Shown: positions 27,599-36,163 of the stretch, piece by piece
How positions within the stretch are numbered: position 1 is the first letter of the stretch
Layout: the number at the start of each line of letters is the position of its first letter
From: Streptomyces albicerus
GTDB lineage: Bacteria > Actinomycetota > Actinomycetes > Streptomycetales > Streptomycetaceae
Direction: 5' to 3'
NCBI RefSeq assembly: GCF_008905045.1
Contig: NZ_VWMY01000060.1
Span: 1 to 64,000, forward strand
Length of the DNA: 64,000 nt
Made by a program: the position numbers and the translations under genes
Notes under the pieces: generated by a model
Told to the model about the DNA's origin: nothing
What the model saw: only the letters and a program-made list of their open reading frames with translations
The model's database searches: none

Positions 27599-28930
27599 GT
27601 GCTAGGAGAGTATCGGATCGAGGGAAAACGCGCAGCCGAGATTGCGGCCAGTGTCGAGCGAGCGGTGGGTTCGGGGGAGCTGGAGCCCGGTCAACTGCTG
27701 CCGCCCATGCGGGAGTTGGCGGTCGAGTTGGGCGTGAATCCCAATACCGTCGCGGCCGCCTATCGCACGCTGCGTGAGCGTGGGGTGATCGAGACCGCGG
27801 GCCGACGCGGCAGTCGCGTACGGCCCAAACCGGTGACGACCGCTCGCGAGCTGTCCCGCCTGGATGTGCCGCCCGGGGTGCGGAACCTGTCCGACGGCAA
27901 CCCGGACCCGGCTCTGCTGCCCGCGCTCGCCGAGGCGTTCACGGCGGCCGCGGCACTCGCGGACCGCGAACCGGTGCTCTACGGAGCGGCCGCCGTGGAA
28001 CCGGAGTTGGCGCGGATCGCGCGCGCGGACCTGGTCGCGGACGGCGTACCGGACGGGCCGGTCGTGGTCACCTCGGGGGCACTCGACGGCATCGAGCGTG
28101 TGCTGGCCGCCCACCTCAGGCCCGGAGACGCGGTCGCCGTCGAGGATCCCGGCTGGCGCAGTGTGCTCGATCTGGTCCCGGCGCTCGGGCTGCGGGCCGT
28201 TCCGGTCGGCGTCGACGACGAAGGGCCGATGCCCGACGACGTACGGACCGCCCTGGCTGCCGGGGCCCGGGCCCTGGTCGTCACCGACCGCGCGCAGAAC
28301 CCGACCGGTGCCGCGCTGAGCGCCACGCGCGCGCGTGCGCTGCGTTCCGTGCTCGAGGAGTACCCGCGGACCCTGCTCATCGAGGACGACCACGGGCATC
28401 GCATCGTCGACCTGCCCCTGCATCCGCTGGCCGGTGTGACCCGGCACTGGGCGTTCACGCGCTCGGCGGCGAAGGCGTACGGGCCCGATCTGCGGCTCGC
28501 CGTGCTCACCGGCGACTCCGTCACCATGGACCGGGTTCAGGGGCGGCAGCGCCTGGGACCGGGTTGGGTGAGCCGGCTGCTGCAGCGGGCCCTCGTGCGG
28601 CTGTGGTCGGACGGTGCGGTGGACGTGCGCGCCGTCGCGGCGGCGTACGGGCGGCGGCGGGACGCGCTGATCGGCGCGCTCGCGGAGCACGGCATCGAGG
28701 CGCATGGGCGCAGCGGGATGAACGTGTGGGTGCCCGTTCCGGACGAGACCGGGGCCGTCGCGCGGCTGCTGCACTCCGGGTGGGCCGTCGCACCCGGGGC
28801 CCGCTTCCGGATGAGCGCGCCGCCCGGACTGCGGATCACGGTCTCGACGCTCGCGCCGGATGAGGTCGGGACGGTGGCGGATGCGGTTGCTGCCGCTGTC
28901 GGACCAGCACCCGCGCGCCGCTACGTCTGA
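27599..28930 (+). CDS. MocR-type regulator (GntR winged helix fused to aminotransferase fold)
   Basis: 443 residues. The N-terminal GntR winged helix (about 1-75) shows L-P-P-M-R-E-L-A-V-E-L-G-V-N-P-N-T-V-A-A-A-Y. The rest is a fold-type I PLP domain with D-R-A-Q-N-P-T-G, E-D-D-H-G-H-R and the candidate cofactor lysine in R-S-A-A-K-A-Y-G. MocR proteins sense PLP or an amine through this domain. The PNPOx-fold operon divergent to it hints at vitamin B6 metabolism (PdxR-like). The start is GTG 27599 with no ribosome site, so the mRNA is probably leaderless. Confidence 0.9.
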   Translation: MLGEYRIEGKRAAEIAASVERAVGSGELEPGQLLPPMRELAVELGVNPNTVAAAYRTLRERGVIETAGRRGSRVRPKPVTTARELSRLDVPPGVRNLSDGNPDPALLPALAEAFTAAAALADREPVLYGAAAVEPELARIARADLVADGVPDGPVVVTSGALDGIERVLAAHLRPGDAVAVEDPGWRSVLDLVPALGLRAVPVGVDDEGPMPDDVRTALAAGARALVVTDRAQNPTGAALSATRARALRSVLEEYPRTLLIEDDHGHRIVDLPLHPLAGVTRHWAFTRSAAKAYGPDLRLAVLTGDSVTMDRVQGRQRLGPGWVSRLLQRALVRLWSDGAVDVRAVAAAYGRRRDALIGALAEHGIEAHGRSGMNVWVPVPDETGAVARLLHSGWAVAPGARFRMSAPPGLRITVSTLAPDEVGTVADAVAAAVGPAPARRYV

Positions 28931-28996
28931 ATCCTCAAGGGCCGGACGAAGGGGATGGGCGTACGGGGCCGAGTCCTGTGCCGTCGTCGTGGACGG

Positions 28997-29944
28997 TTAC
29001 GGCGAGGCCTTGGGCCTGGACTGCGTGAGTGCCGCGCCCGCCAGCACGATGACCGCGCCCACCGGCGTCGACCAGGTCAGCGACTCGCCCAGGATCGCGA
29101 CGCCCGCGGCGGTGGCGATGACCGGGATGAAGTACGTGACCATCTGGGCCGTCGTGGGGCCGATCTCGGCGACCAGGCCGTACTGGACCAGCATGGCGAC
29201 GCCCGTGCCCAGAGTGCCGAGCGCGACGATCGCGAGCAGCGGCACCACCGCGAAGCGGGTCGGCAGCGTGGTGAAGAGGGGGGTGACCACAGCCAACTGA
29301 GCGGTGGCCAGGAGGAGTTGGGCACCGGTCAGTGACAGGTTCGAGTGGCTGGAGCCGGCCAGTGTGCGGCGGACGTAGATCCAGCCGATCGGGTAACTGA
29401 GCGAGGCCAGCAGCGCCATCGTGGTGCCCTTGGCTTCGAGGCCGTGGAAGCCCTGCCAGGCGCCGAGCACCGTCAGGACCCCGAGGAAGCCGATGCCGAG
29501 GCCCGCGACCCGGCTGCGGGTGGGCCGGTCCTCCGAGAGGGCGACCAGCGACAGGGCCATGCCCCACAGCGGCGACGTCGCGTTGCATATCCCTGCCAGT
29601 GTGGACGGGATCGTCAGCTCGGCGTACGCGAACAGTGACCACGGCAGGGCGTTGATCAGGAACGCCGCGACGGTGAGATGCCCCCAGGTCCGGGCCCCGC
29701 GTGGCAGCCGCTCCCGCTTCCAGACCATCGCGACCGCGAGCACCAGGGTCCCGAACACGAGTCGCCCGAGCGTCACTTGGAAGGGCGCGTACCCTTCCGT
29801 GCCCACCTTGATCAGTAGGAAGCTGAAGCCCCAGATCAGGGTCAGGATCCCGAAGCGAACGCGCCGGTCGAGAGCGGCGCGACGGTGCGGTGCCGCGGCA
29901 AGGGGCGGGGCCGGAGAGGTGCGGGAATCGGCGGCGGCGCTCAT
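28997..29944 (-). CDS. EamA/DMT family transporter
   Basis: 315 residues with ten membrane helices. The first repeat includes F-G-I-L-T-L-I-W-G-F-S-F-L-L-I-K-V and the second ends with G-V-A-I-L-G-E-S-L-T-W-S-T-P-V-G. It is divergent from a lysR gene, the usual arrangement for an exporter controlled by its own LysR regulator. ATG 29944 is preferred over in-frame upstream codons that would run into the operator region. The substrate is unknown. Confidence 0.88.
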   Translation of the reverse strand: MSAAADSRTSPAPPLAAAPHRRAALDRRVRFGILTLIWGFSFLLIKVGTEGYAPFQVTLGRLVFGTLVLAVAMVWKRERLPRGARTWGHLTVAAFLINALPWSLFAYAELTIPSTLAGICNATSPLWGMALSLVALSEDRPTRSRVAGLGIGFLGVLTVLGAWQGFHGLEAKGTTMALLASLSYPIGWIYVRRTLAGSSHSNLSLTGAQLLLATAQLAVVTPLFTTLPTRFAVVPLLAIVALGTLGTGVAMLVQYGLVAEIGPTTAQMVTYFIPVIATAAGVAILGESLTWSTPVGAVIVLAGAALTQSRPKASP

Positions 29945-29966
29945 GCCGAACACGATGACGGAGGCG

Positions 29967-30011
29967 ATCTCGTAGCACAAGCGAGATTTGTCGCCGAGTA
30001 TCTCGTAGCAT
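29967..30011. promoter_or_regulatory. LysR operator region with -10 box
   Basis: ATCTCGTAGCA occurs at 29967-29977 and again at 30000-30010, 33 bp apart (about three helical turns). The first copy also starts an inverted repeat TCTCG-N9-CGAGA. TAGCAT (30006-30011) is a TANNNT box 7 nt before ATG 30019. This fits a LysR autoregulatory and activation region. Confidence 0.6.
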
Positions 30012-30018
30012 TGCTTAT

Positions 30019-30921
30019 ATGTTGAACCTGGAGCGCCTCCGCACTCTCGACGCCCTCGCCCGGCACGGCTCGGTCAGTGGCGCGGCCGAGGGGCTGCATG
30101 TGACGACCTCGGCGGTGTCCCAGCAGATGTCCAAGCTGGAGCGGGAAGTGGGGCAGCAGCTGCTCGCCAAGAACGGGCGGGGCGTGCGACTGACCGACGC
30201 GGGACGGCTGCTCGCCGACCATGCCGCGCGCATCCTGTCCCAGGTCGAGCTCGCCCAGTCCGATCTGGAGGCGCAGCGCGGGCAGGTGGTGGGGGAGTTG
30301 CGACTCTCCGCGTTCCCGACCGCGGCGCGCGGGCTGTTCCCCGCCGCGCTCGCGGCGCTGCGGGCCGAGCACCCGGGACTGCGGCTCCGTTCACAGGAGT
30401 TGGAGCCCGCGGACGGCGTTTCCGCGGTGATCCGCGGCGACGTCGACATGGCGGTCGTGCTCGACTGGTACAACAAGCCGCTGCCCGTGCCCGAGGGGCT
30501 CGCCAAGGCCTCGCTCCTCGACGATCCCGCGGATGTGGCGATGCCCGCCGGTCATCCGCTCGCCGACCGGGCCGAGGTGGACCTCGAGGACTTCGCGGAC
30601 GACGAGTGGATCGCCTGGCCCGAGGGCGAGTTCTGCCACGAGTGGCTGTTCTTCACGCTCCGCGCCAAGGGCATCGAGCCGGTCGTCGCACACCGTGCGG
30701 AGGAGCACCACACGCAGCTCGCGCTGGTCGCCGCCGGGCTCGGTGTGTGCGTCGCGCCCCGCCTCGGGCGCGGTCCGGTGCCGGCCGGCGTGCGTACCGT
30801 GCCGGTCCGCCACCGCGTCACCAGGCACGTGTACGCGGTGTGGCGCGCGGACGCGGACCGCCGCCCGTCGATCCGGGCGGCGGTGGAGGCGTTGCGGTCG
30901 GCGGGAGCGGAGCGCGAGTAG
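30019..30921 (+). CDS. LysR family transcriptional regulator
   Basis: 300 residues. The N-terminal helix-turn-helix reads L-N-L-E-R-L-R-T-L-D-A-L-A-R-H-G-S-V and S-A-V-S-Q-Q-M-S-K-L-E-R-E-V-G, followed by a LysR effector-binding domain. It is close to the streptomycete group paired with DMT exporters. It probably binds the repeats between itself and the divergent transporter gene. The effector is unknown, possibly an amino acid. The message is probably leaderless. Confidence 0.92.
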   Translation: MLNLERLRTLDALARHGSVSGAAEGLHVTTSAVSQQMSKLEREVGQQLLAKNGRGVRLTDAGRLLADHAARILSQVELAQSDLEAQRGQVVGELRLSAFPTAARGLFPAALAALRAEHPGLRLRSQELEPADGVSAVIRGDVDMAVVLDWYNKPLPVPEGLAKASLLDDPADVAMPAGHPLADRAEVDLEDFADDEWIAWPEGEFCHEWLFFTLRAKGIEPVVAHRAEEHHTQLALVAAGLGVCVAPRLGRGPVPAGVRTVPVRHRVTRHVYAVWRADADRRPSIRAAVEALRSAGAERE

Positions 30922-30944
30922 TCACGGTGGGCTGTCACTGCGAG

Positions 30945-31047
30945 GCGAGCTGGTGATCGGGGGGATCCTCACGCCGAAGCGAGCTGGTGATCGAGGGGAT
31001 CCTCACAGCGAAGCGAACTGGTGACTGGTGTGGGCCTTCACAGTGAA
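30945..31047. repeat. three tandem ~34-bp repeats extending from a gene 3' end
   Basis: Units start with GCGAGCTGGTGATCG at 30945 and 30979 (34 bp each, near identical), and a diverged unit runs 31013-31047. A partial unit begins at 31048. The last units coincide with the stop codon and final codons of the minus-strand PPOX gene, so the array looks like tandem duplication of that gene's 3' end. Confidence 0.85.
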
Positions 31048-31505
31048 GCGAGTTTGCGGAAGTCCCACGACGCCGTGGTCTCCGGCGTCAGGCGCATCCA
31101 CGCGTGCCTGCCGTCGTGCGGCATCTCGTCCAGACCGAAGTTCTTGCGGGCGAACAACCGCTCCACGGCGTCGAGTTCGGGGCAGGGTTCGCCCGTGCGC
31201 GGCGCCTCGCCGACGAACTCGACCGTGCCCGACAGCTCGACGCCCCGCAGCTCCGCGTACTCCTCGCCCGTGTCGACGACCACGGCGACCCGGGGGTCGC
31301 GCCGCAGGTCGGCCCACCGCTTGCTGCGCGTGATCGAGTACAGCCAGAGGGAGGTGCCGTCCCAGGCGAACCAGAGCGTGCTGACGTGCGGGGCGCCGTC
31401 TGCGGAGACGGTCGCGACGCGGCAGGTGCGCTGGCTGGTCAGGAACTCGTCCAGCTCGTCGGATGTCATCATGATCCTTCGGCCCCGGCGCTGAGTGACG
31501 GCCAT
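31038..31505 (-). CDS. PPOX class flavin/F420-dependent oxidoreductase family protein
   Basis: 155 residues with the split-barrel pattern C-R-V-A-T-V-S-A-D-G-A-P-H-V-S-T-L-W-F-A, then L-W-L-Y-S-I-T-R-S-K-R-W-A-D-L and D-P-R-V-A-V-V-V-D. Relatives use FMN or F420, and the choice cannot be made here. ATG 31505 is the first start; M-M-T-S-D-E-L-D eleven codons later is an alternative. The gene end overlaps the 34-bp repeat array. Confidence 0.85.
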   Translation of the reverse strand: MAVTQRRGRRIMMTSDELDEFLTSQRTCRVATVSADGAPHVSTLWFAWDGTSLWLYSITRSKRWADLRRDPRVAVVVDTGEEYAELRGVELSGTVEFVGEAPRTGEPCPELDAVERLFARKNFGLDEMPHDGRHAWMRLTPETTASWDFRKLASL

Positions 31506-31618
31506 ACGGTTCCCTCTTCTCCGACTTTTCTGACGTGGCGTCAGAAAAGCATGGGCCGTCTTCCGTCCGCGCGCAATGGTGGCTACGCTCGCCCGCCAAG
31601 CCCGCGACAGGGGGAGCC

Positions 31619-32263
31619 ATGCCGTCGTACGAAGAGCTCAGCGAACTCCTCGATCCCGCGACCACGGTCCTGCTCACCGTCGAGTGCCAGCAGGGCGTCG
31701 TCGGCCCGGACAGCGCGCTGCCCGAACTCGCCAAGGAGGCCCGCGCCTCGGGCGCGCTCGCCCATGTCGCCAGCCTCGTCGCCGCGGCCCACGACAGCGG
31801 CGTACAGGTCATGCACGCGATCGCCGAACGCCGTCCCGACGGCCGCGGTGCCAACCACAACGCCCGGCTGTTCCGCGCGGCCGAACGCCTGCCGGTGCAG
31901 CAGTTGGCGGGAACCACCGCGGTACGCGTCGCACCGCCCATCGAGGTCGCCGAGGAGGACCTCGTCGTACGCCGTCTGCACGGTCTGTCGCCCCTCGCCG
32001 GCACCGACGTCGACCCGATGCTGCGCAATCTCGGCTGCCGCACGCTGATCGTCACCGGTGTCTCGGCCAACGTGGCGATACCCAACGCCGTGTTCGACGC
32101 CGTGAACCGCGGCTACACCGCCGTCGTGCCCAGGGACGCCATCGCGGGGGTGCCCTCCGACTACACCCCCGCGATGATCCGCAACACGCTCGCCCTGGTG
32201 GCCACCGTCACCACCACGGACGAGGTGCTGGCCTGTTTCAAGCGCCCGCGCAGGATCACATGA
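31619..32263 (+). CDS. isochorismatase-fold protein lacking the catalytic triad
   Basis: 214 residues with the cysteine-hydrolase/isochorismatase fold. The usual catalytic Asp-Lys-Cys is replaced: E22 in L-L-T-V-E-C-Q-Q where Asp is expected, Arg at 118/119 in L-V-V-R-R-L-H-G where Lys is expected, and A153 in G-V-S-A-N-V-A-I-P-N where Cys is expected. The fold markers G-T-D and the glycine turn remain. It is either inactive or has changed chemistry. ATG 31619 follows GGGGGAG. It overlaps the convergent Rieske gene by 8 bp. Confidence 0.8.
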   Translation: MPSYEELSELLDPATTVLLTVECQQGVVGPDSALPELAKEARASGALAHVASLVAAAHDSGVQVMHAIAERRPDGRGANHNARLFRAAERLPVQQLAGTTAVRVAPPIEVAEEDLVVRRLHGLSPLAGTDVDPMLRNLGCRTLIVTGVSANVAIPNAVFDAVNRGYTAVVPRDAIAGVPSDYTPAMIRNTLALVATVTTTDEVLACFKRPRRIT

Positions 32264-32702
32264 GCATGATCGAGTCTCCGTCGACCATGACCTTCGCGGC
32301 GGTCAGCGCGCTGGTCGCGGGCCCCTTCTTCACACTGCCGTCCGTGACGCTGAACTGGCTGCCGTGGGCGGGGCAGGTGATGACGCCGTTGTCGACGGCG
32401 TTCACGCGCTGCTTCTGGTGCGGGCAGACGGTCGAGTAGGCCTTGAACTCGCCGGCCGTCGGCTGCGTGACGACCACGCCCTGGTCGGCGAACACCTTGC
32501 CGCCGCCCTCCGGTATGTCGGTGGTCTTGGCCAGCGCTTCCCCGCTGGAGCCGGATGACTCGGATGAGCCGGACGAGCCGGACGAGCTGTCGTCGGAGCC
32601 TCCGCACGCGGTCAGCGTGGCGGCGATACCGGCCCCGCCTAGCGCCGCCAAGAGGGTGCGACGGCAGAGCGCCGGCGCAGGCTGAAGCGATTCGCTGGAC
32701 AT
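32256..32702 (-). CDS. Tat-exported Rieske [2Fe-2S] lipoprotein
   Basis: 148 residues. The N-terminus has a twin arginine (C-R-R-T-L-L-A-A-L), a hydrophobic stretch and a lipobox ending L-T-A-C, so Tat export and lipid anchoring are expected. A Ser/Gly linker leads to the Rieske domain with C-P-H-Q and C-P-A-H-G-S, the CxH and CxxH cluster ligands. It is expected to be an extracytoplasmic electron carrier with an unknown partner. GGAAGGGA lies upstream of ATG 32702. Confidence 0.92.
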   Translation of the reverse strand: MSSESLQPAPALCRRTLLAALGGAGIAATLTACGGSDDSSSGSSGSSESSGSSGEALAKTTDIPEGGGKVFADQGVVVTQPTAGEFKAYSTVCPHQKQRVNAVDNGVITCPAHGSQFSVTDGSVKKGPATSALTAAKVMVDGDSIMLM

Positions 32703-32801
32703 AGTGGCGGTCCCTTCCACAGATGTGCAGATGCGCGTTTGTTCAGATGTGCGTTGATCCAACCAGAGGTACGGGTCCTTCACCCTGGTAGTTCAGGTGG
32801 C

Positions 32802-34904
32802 TCAGGAATTCAGCGCCTTCTTGATGAAATCGAGATCCAGCCGGAGCAGGCTGTCTGTCACACCTTCCTGCGTCACCAGATGGGTCGCGCCCGCCAGCGG
32901 GAGCACGGTGTGCGGACGGCCCGCCGCGAGCAGCGCCGCCGAGAACCGCAGCATGTGTGCGGGCGCCACATTGTCGTCGGCCATCCCATGGACGAGCATC
33001 AACGGGCGGGTGAGTTTGTGCGCGTGCGCCACCAGTGAGCAGCGTTCGTAGTTCTCCGGCTGCACGTCCGGGTGCCCCATGAACCGCTCCTTCCAGTGCG
33101 TGTCGTACAGCCGCAGATCGGTCGGGGCCGCGCCCGCGACGGCCGCGTGGAACACATCGGGCCGGTGCAGTACGGCCCCCGCCGAGAGGTAGCCGCCGAA
33201 GGACCAGCCGCGGATGGCCACACGGCCCGTGTCCAGCTCCGGGAAGAGCTCCGCCACCGCGCGCACGGCGTCCGCCTGGTCCTCGATCACGGGCGTCAGC
33301 TGGTCCCCGTGGACGGCCCTCTCCCATGCCCGGTCGCGCCCCGGGGTGCCCCGTCCGTCGACGGTCAGTACCGCGAAGCCCTGCTCGGCGAACCACTGGT
33401 TCACCGCGTGGTGCCAGGCGGCCGCCTTCACGACGGTCTGCAAACCAGGCCCCGAGTACGAGTGCACGACCACCGGCAGGCGCCGCGCGCCCGGCTCATA
33501 CGACTCCGGCAGGTACAGCGCCGCCCGCAGCTCCCGCTCGCCGAGTGTCAGGAAGCGGGGGCGCGGCTCGGTCACGGGCCGCTCGGACAGCACCCGGATC
33601 CGCCCGGCCGGTTCGCCGTTCCGCAGCACGGTCACCGTCTGCCCGTCCATGGTCCGGCTGTCCAGGACGACCGTGTCACCGCCGACGGCGGCGCTGTGCA
33701 CGCCCGGCTCGTCGGTCAGCCGCGCGAAGCCGCTCCCCGGCTCGTACGACCAGACGTGCGCCTCGGTCGGCTCCTCGCACGCCGTGAAGTAGAGCCGATC
33801 GCCTGTCACGCCGAGCAGTTCATGGACGTACATGCCCTCAGGTGTGCGCACGCCCGTCCCCGTCATCAGCAGTCCGCGGGTCCCCTCCTGGGTGGTCACG
33901 ACGAGGCCGCCGGCGGGGGTACGCACCGGTGTGCCGGGTACGAACTCCAGCCAGGCGGCGTCCCGTTGGCGGTGCAGCGTCGTGGTCGCGCCTGTCGACG
34001 GGTCGATCCGGAGCAGGTACGCCGAACGCTGGTCCCTGGTCTGCACGACGGCGGAGGGCCCGGCACTGTCCCAGCTCGCGTGCACGACGTACTCGAAGGC
34101 CGGGTCGGTCCACTCGCCCGCCGGGTGCGACTCGGCCTCCTTGGGCAGGTCCACGTCGACGCGCCGGCCGTCGAGTCCCAGCACGTGCAGCGACAGCTCC
34201 GCGTTGGCCGTACCCGCCGCCGGGTACCGGACCGCGCGCGGCGGACGCTCGGGCTGCGCCGGATCGCTGATGTACCACTGCTGGACGGGCGAGTTGTCGA
34301 CCCGCACCACCAGCAGCGCGTCCCCGTCAGGCGACCACGAGAAGGACCGCGTACGGTTCAGCGACTCGGACGAGACGTGGTCGGAGAGCCCGTACGTCAC
34401 CTCCGGGTCCTCCGGCTCGGCCAGCGCGCGGTCGTCCGTGCCGTCGGTGCGCACGACGCGCAGGGCGCCCTCGCTGACGTACGCGATGCGGGAGCCGTCG
34501 GGGCTGGGGCGCGGGGCGACGACCGGGCCCGGCGTGGGGATCCGGCGCGGGGTGCCCTCGTCCGTGCGCAGGGCCCACAGGGTGCCCGAGAGCGCGAACA
34601 CGACCAGACGGACGGCCGCGTCGGTGGCGTACGAGACGACGCCGGCGCTCGTCTCGCGGGCCCGCTCGCGGCGGATCCGCTCGGCCTCCGGGACCTCTCC
34701 GCCGTCGCCGAGCGCGAGCGGGTCCGCGAGCAGCCGCTCCTCGCCGTCCTCGTACAGCCACAGCAGGCCCGTCGTGGAGCGGCCGCTCGCCGTGCGCAGG
34801 AAGAGCACGCGGTCGCCGTCGGGCGAGACAGTGAAGCCGCGGGGCACACCGAGGGAGAAGCGTTTCGTACGGGCGTACTGCAGGGGCAGGTCTTCGGCGG
34901 ACAC
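32802..34904 (-). CDS. S9 family prolyl oligopeptidase/DPP-IV-like peptidase
   Basis: 700 residues. A beta-propeller N-terminal part (about 1-430) includes repeated S-P-D-G motifs, and an alpha/beta-hydrolase domain follows with the nucleophile in R-G-W-S-F-G-G (S568), Asp in M-A-D-D-N and His in G-A-T-H-L. No signal peptide is seen, so it is cytoplasmic. It is expected to cleave dipeptides or short peptides, often after proline. GTG 34904 has AAGGGA about 6 nt upstream; the frame stays open further upstream but overlaps the divergent gene's 5' region. Confidence 0.9.
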   Translation of the reverse strand: MSAEDLPLQYARTKRFSLGVPRGFTVSPDGDRVLFLRTASGRSTTGLLWLYEDGEERLLADPLALGDGGEVPEAERIRRERARETSAGVVSYATDAAVRLVVFALSGTLWALRTDEGTPRRIPTPGPVVAPRPSPDGSRIAYVSEGALRVVRTDGTDDRALAEPEDPEVTYGLSDHVSSESLNRTRSFSWSPDGDALLVVRVDNSPVQQWYISDPAQPERPPRAVRYPAAGTANAELSLHVLGLDGRRVDVDLPKEAESHPAGEWTDPAFEYVVHASWDSAGPSAVVQTRDQRSAYLLRIDPSTGATTTLHRQRDAAWLEFVPGTPVRTPAGGLVVTTQEGTRGLLMTGTGVRTPEGMYVHELLGVTGDRLYFTACEEPTEAHVWSYEPGSGFARLTDEPGVHSAAVGGDTVVLDSRTMDGQTVTVLRNGEPAGRIRVLSERPVTEPRPRFLTLGERELRAALYLPESYEPGARRLPVVVHSYSGPGLQTVVKAAAWHHAVNQWFAEQGFAVLTVDGRGTPGRDRAWERAVHGDQLTPVIEDQADAVRAVAELFPELDTGRVAIRGWSFGGYLSAGAVLHRPDVFHAAVAGAAPTDLRLYDTHWKERFMGHPDVQPENYERCSLVAHAHKLTRPLMLVHGMADDNVAPAHMLRFSAALLAAGRPHTVLPLAGATHLVTQEGVTDSLLRLDLDFIKKALNS

Positions 34905-34955
34905 AGGTGATCCCTTCGCGTGAGTGGACGGGGAACGCCCCAGTAACCTGGGGCG

Positions 34956-35720
34956 ATGCTCAAGGAAGTCAGCGCGACCCGCTACATCACGCCGTTGCGT
35001 GAGGGCGGCTCGCTGCCGGGGCTCGTCGAGGCCGACGATCTCGGCACGTACGTCATGAAGTTCACCGGCGCCGGACAGGGACGGAAGACCCTCGTCGCGG
35101 AGGTCGTCTGCGGTGAACTCGCCCGTCGCCTGGGCCTGCGCGTACCGGGACTGGTCACGATCGGGCTCGATCCGGTCATCGGACTCGGCGAACCGGACCA
35201 GGAGGTACAGGAATTGCTTAAGTCGAGCGGCGGGCTGAACCTCGGGATGGACTTTCTCTCCCGGGCGATCGGATTCGACGCCCTCGCGCACCAGGTGAGC
35301 CCGGAAGAAGCCGGGAAGATCGTCTGGTTCGACGCGCTGGTCAACAATGTCGACCGATCGTGGCGGAACCCTAACATGCTTGTCCGCCAAGGCGATCTGT
35401 GGCTCATCGACCACGGGGCCACCATGATCTGGCACCACAACTGGCCGTTCGCGCAGGCCTCCGCGGCCAAGCCGTACGACGCCTCCGACCACGCCCTCGC
35501 GCCCTTCGGCCCCGATATCGCCTCCGCTGCCGCGGAGTTGGCGCCTCGGGTGACCGAGGAGCTGCTCGCCGAGGTGACCGCGGCGATCCCTGAGGAGTGG
35601 ATCCGGGACGAGCCGGGGTTCGACTCGGCCGACACGCTCAGGCATGCGTATGCGAAGCCGCTGCTTGCCCGCGCCGCCACTATTCACGAGCGCATCCGTA
35701 TCGAGGAGGGGTCGAAGTGA
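34956..35720 (+). CDS. HipA-like kinase family protein
   Basis: 254 residues. The kinase-like core is recognisable: a lysine in Y-V-M-K-F-T-G near the N-terminus, the catalytic-loop-like D-x3-N in N-N-V-D-R-S-W-R-N-P-N, and the metal aspartate in W-L-I-D-H-G. It is shorter than Escherichia coli HipA and has no HipB partner. The downstream gene overlaps it by 4 nt and encodes a DUF3037 protein, a pairing seen repeatedly. A toxin or regulatory kinase role is inference. Confidence 0.8.
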   Translation: MLKEVSATRYITPLREGGSLPGLVEADDLGTYVMKFTGAGQGRKTLVAEVVCGELARRLGLRVPGLVTIGLDPVIGLGEPDQEVQELLKSSGGLNLGMDFLSRAIGFDALAHQVSPEEAGKIVWFDALVNNVDRSWRNPNMLVRQGDLWLIDHGATMIWHHNWPFAQASAAKPYDASDHALAPFGPDIASAAAELAPRVTEELLAEVTAAIPEEWIRDEPGFDSADTLRHAYAKPLLARAATIHERIRIEEGSK

Positions 35721-36109
35721 CCGAGCGCGACGGCCGTGACGTCTACGAGTACGCGCTGCTGCGCGTCGTGCCGCGTGTCGAACGGGGGGAGTGCTTCAAC
35801 GCGGGCGTGCTCGTGTACTGCCGCGCGAAGTCCTTCGTGGCCGCCCGCACCCATCTCGACGAGACCAGGCTGCGGGCCCTCGACCCGGAGGCGGACGCGG
35901 CCGGCGTGCGCGCCGCCCTGCGGGCCGTCGAGGGCGTCTGCGCAGGGGGCGAGGCGGCGGGACAGGCCGCGCGCGACGACGCCGGACGGCGCTTCCGCTG
36001 GCTGATCGCGCCCCGTTCCACGGTCGTGCAGCCGGGGCCCGTGCACACCGGGCTCACGGCGGATCCCGCGGTCGAGGTGGGGCGGCTGCTCGACCTGCTG
36101 GTCAGGTAA
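35717..36109 (+). CDS. DUF3037 family protein
   Basis: 130 residues beginning T-E-R-D-G-R-D-V-Y-E-Y-A-L-L-R-V-V-P-R-V-E-R-G-E-C-F-N. The core with N-A-G-V-L-V-Y-C identifies DUF3037. The GTG start overlaps the HipA-like stop as GTGA, so the two are co-translated. It could be the partner or substrate of the kinase-like protein. No known toxin or antitoxin motif is present. Confidence 0.82.
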   Translation: MTERDGRDVYEYALLRVVPRVERGECFNAGVLVYCRAKSFVAARTHLDETRLRALDPEADAAGVRAALRAVEGVCAGGEAAGQAARDDAGRRFRWLIAPRSTVVQPGPVHTGLTADPAVEVGRLLDLLVR

Positions 36110-36134
36110 TGGATCACACGGACAGGGCATGCCG

Positions 36135-36163
36135 TTGACACTGGGTGCCAAGGCTTCTAGCGT
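36135..36163 (+). promoter_or_regulatory. strong vegetative promoter for the SDR genes
   Basis: TTGACA (36135-36140), a 17-bp spacer and TAGCGT (36158-36163) form a near-consensus HrdB-type promoter. The leader runs about 110 nt to ATG 36283 and begins with TAAGCGGTTGCTCA (about 36180), a dyad-like sequence that could be an operator. Confidence 0.75.
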
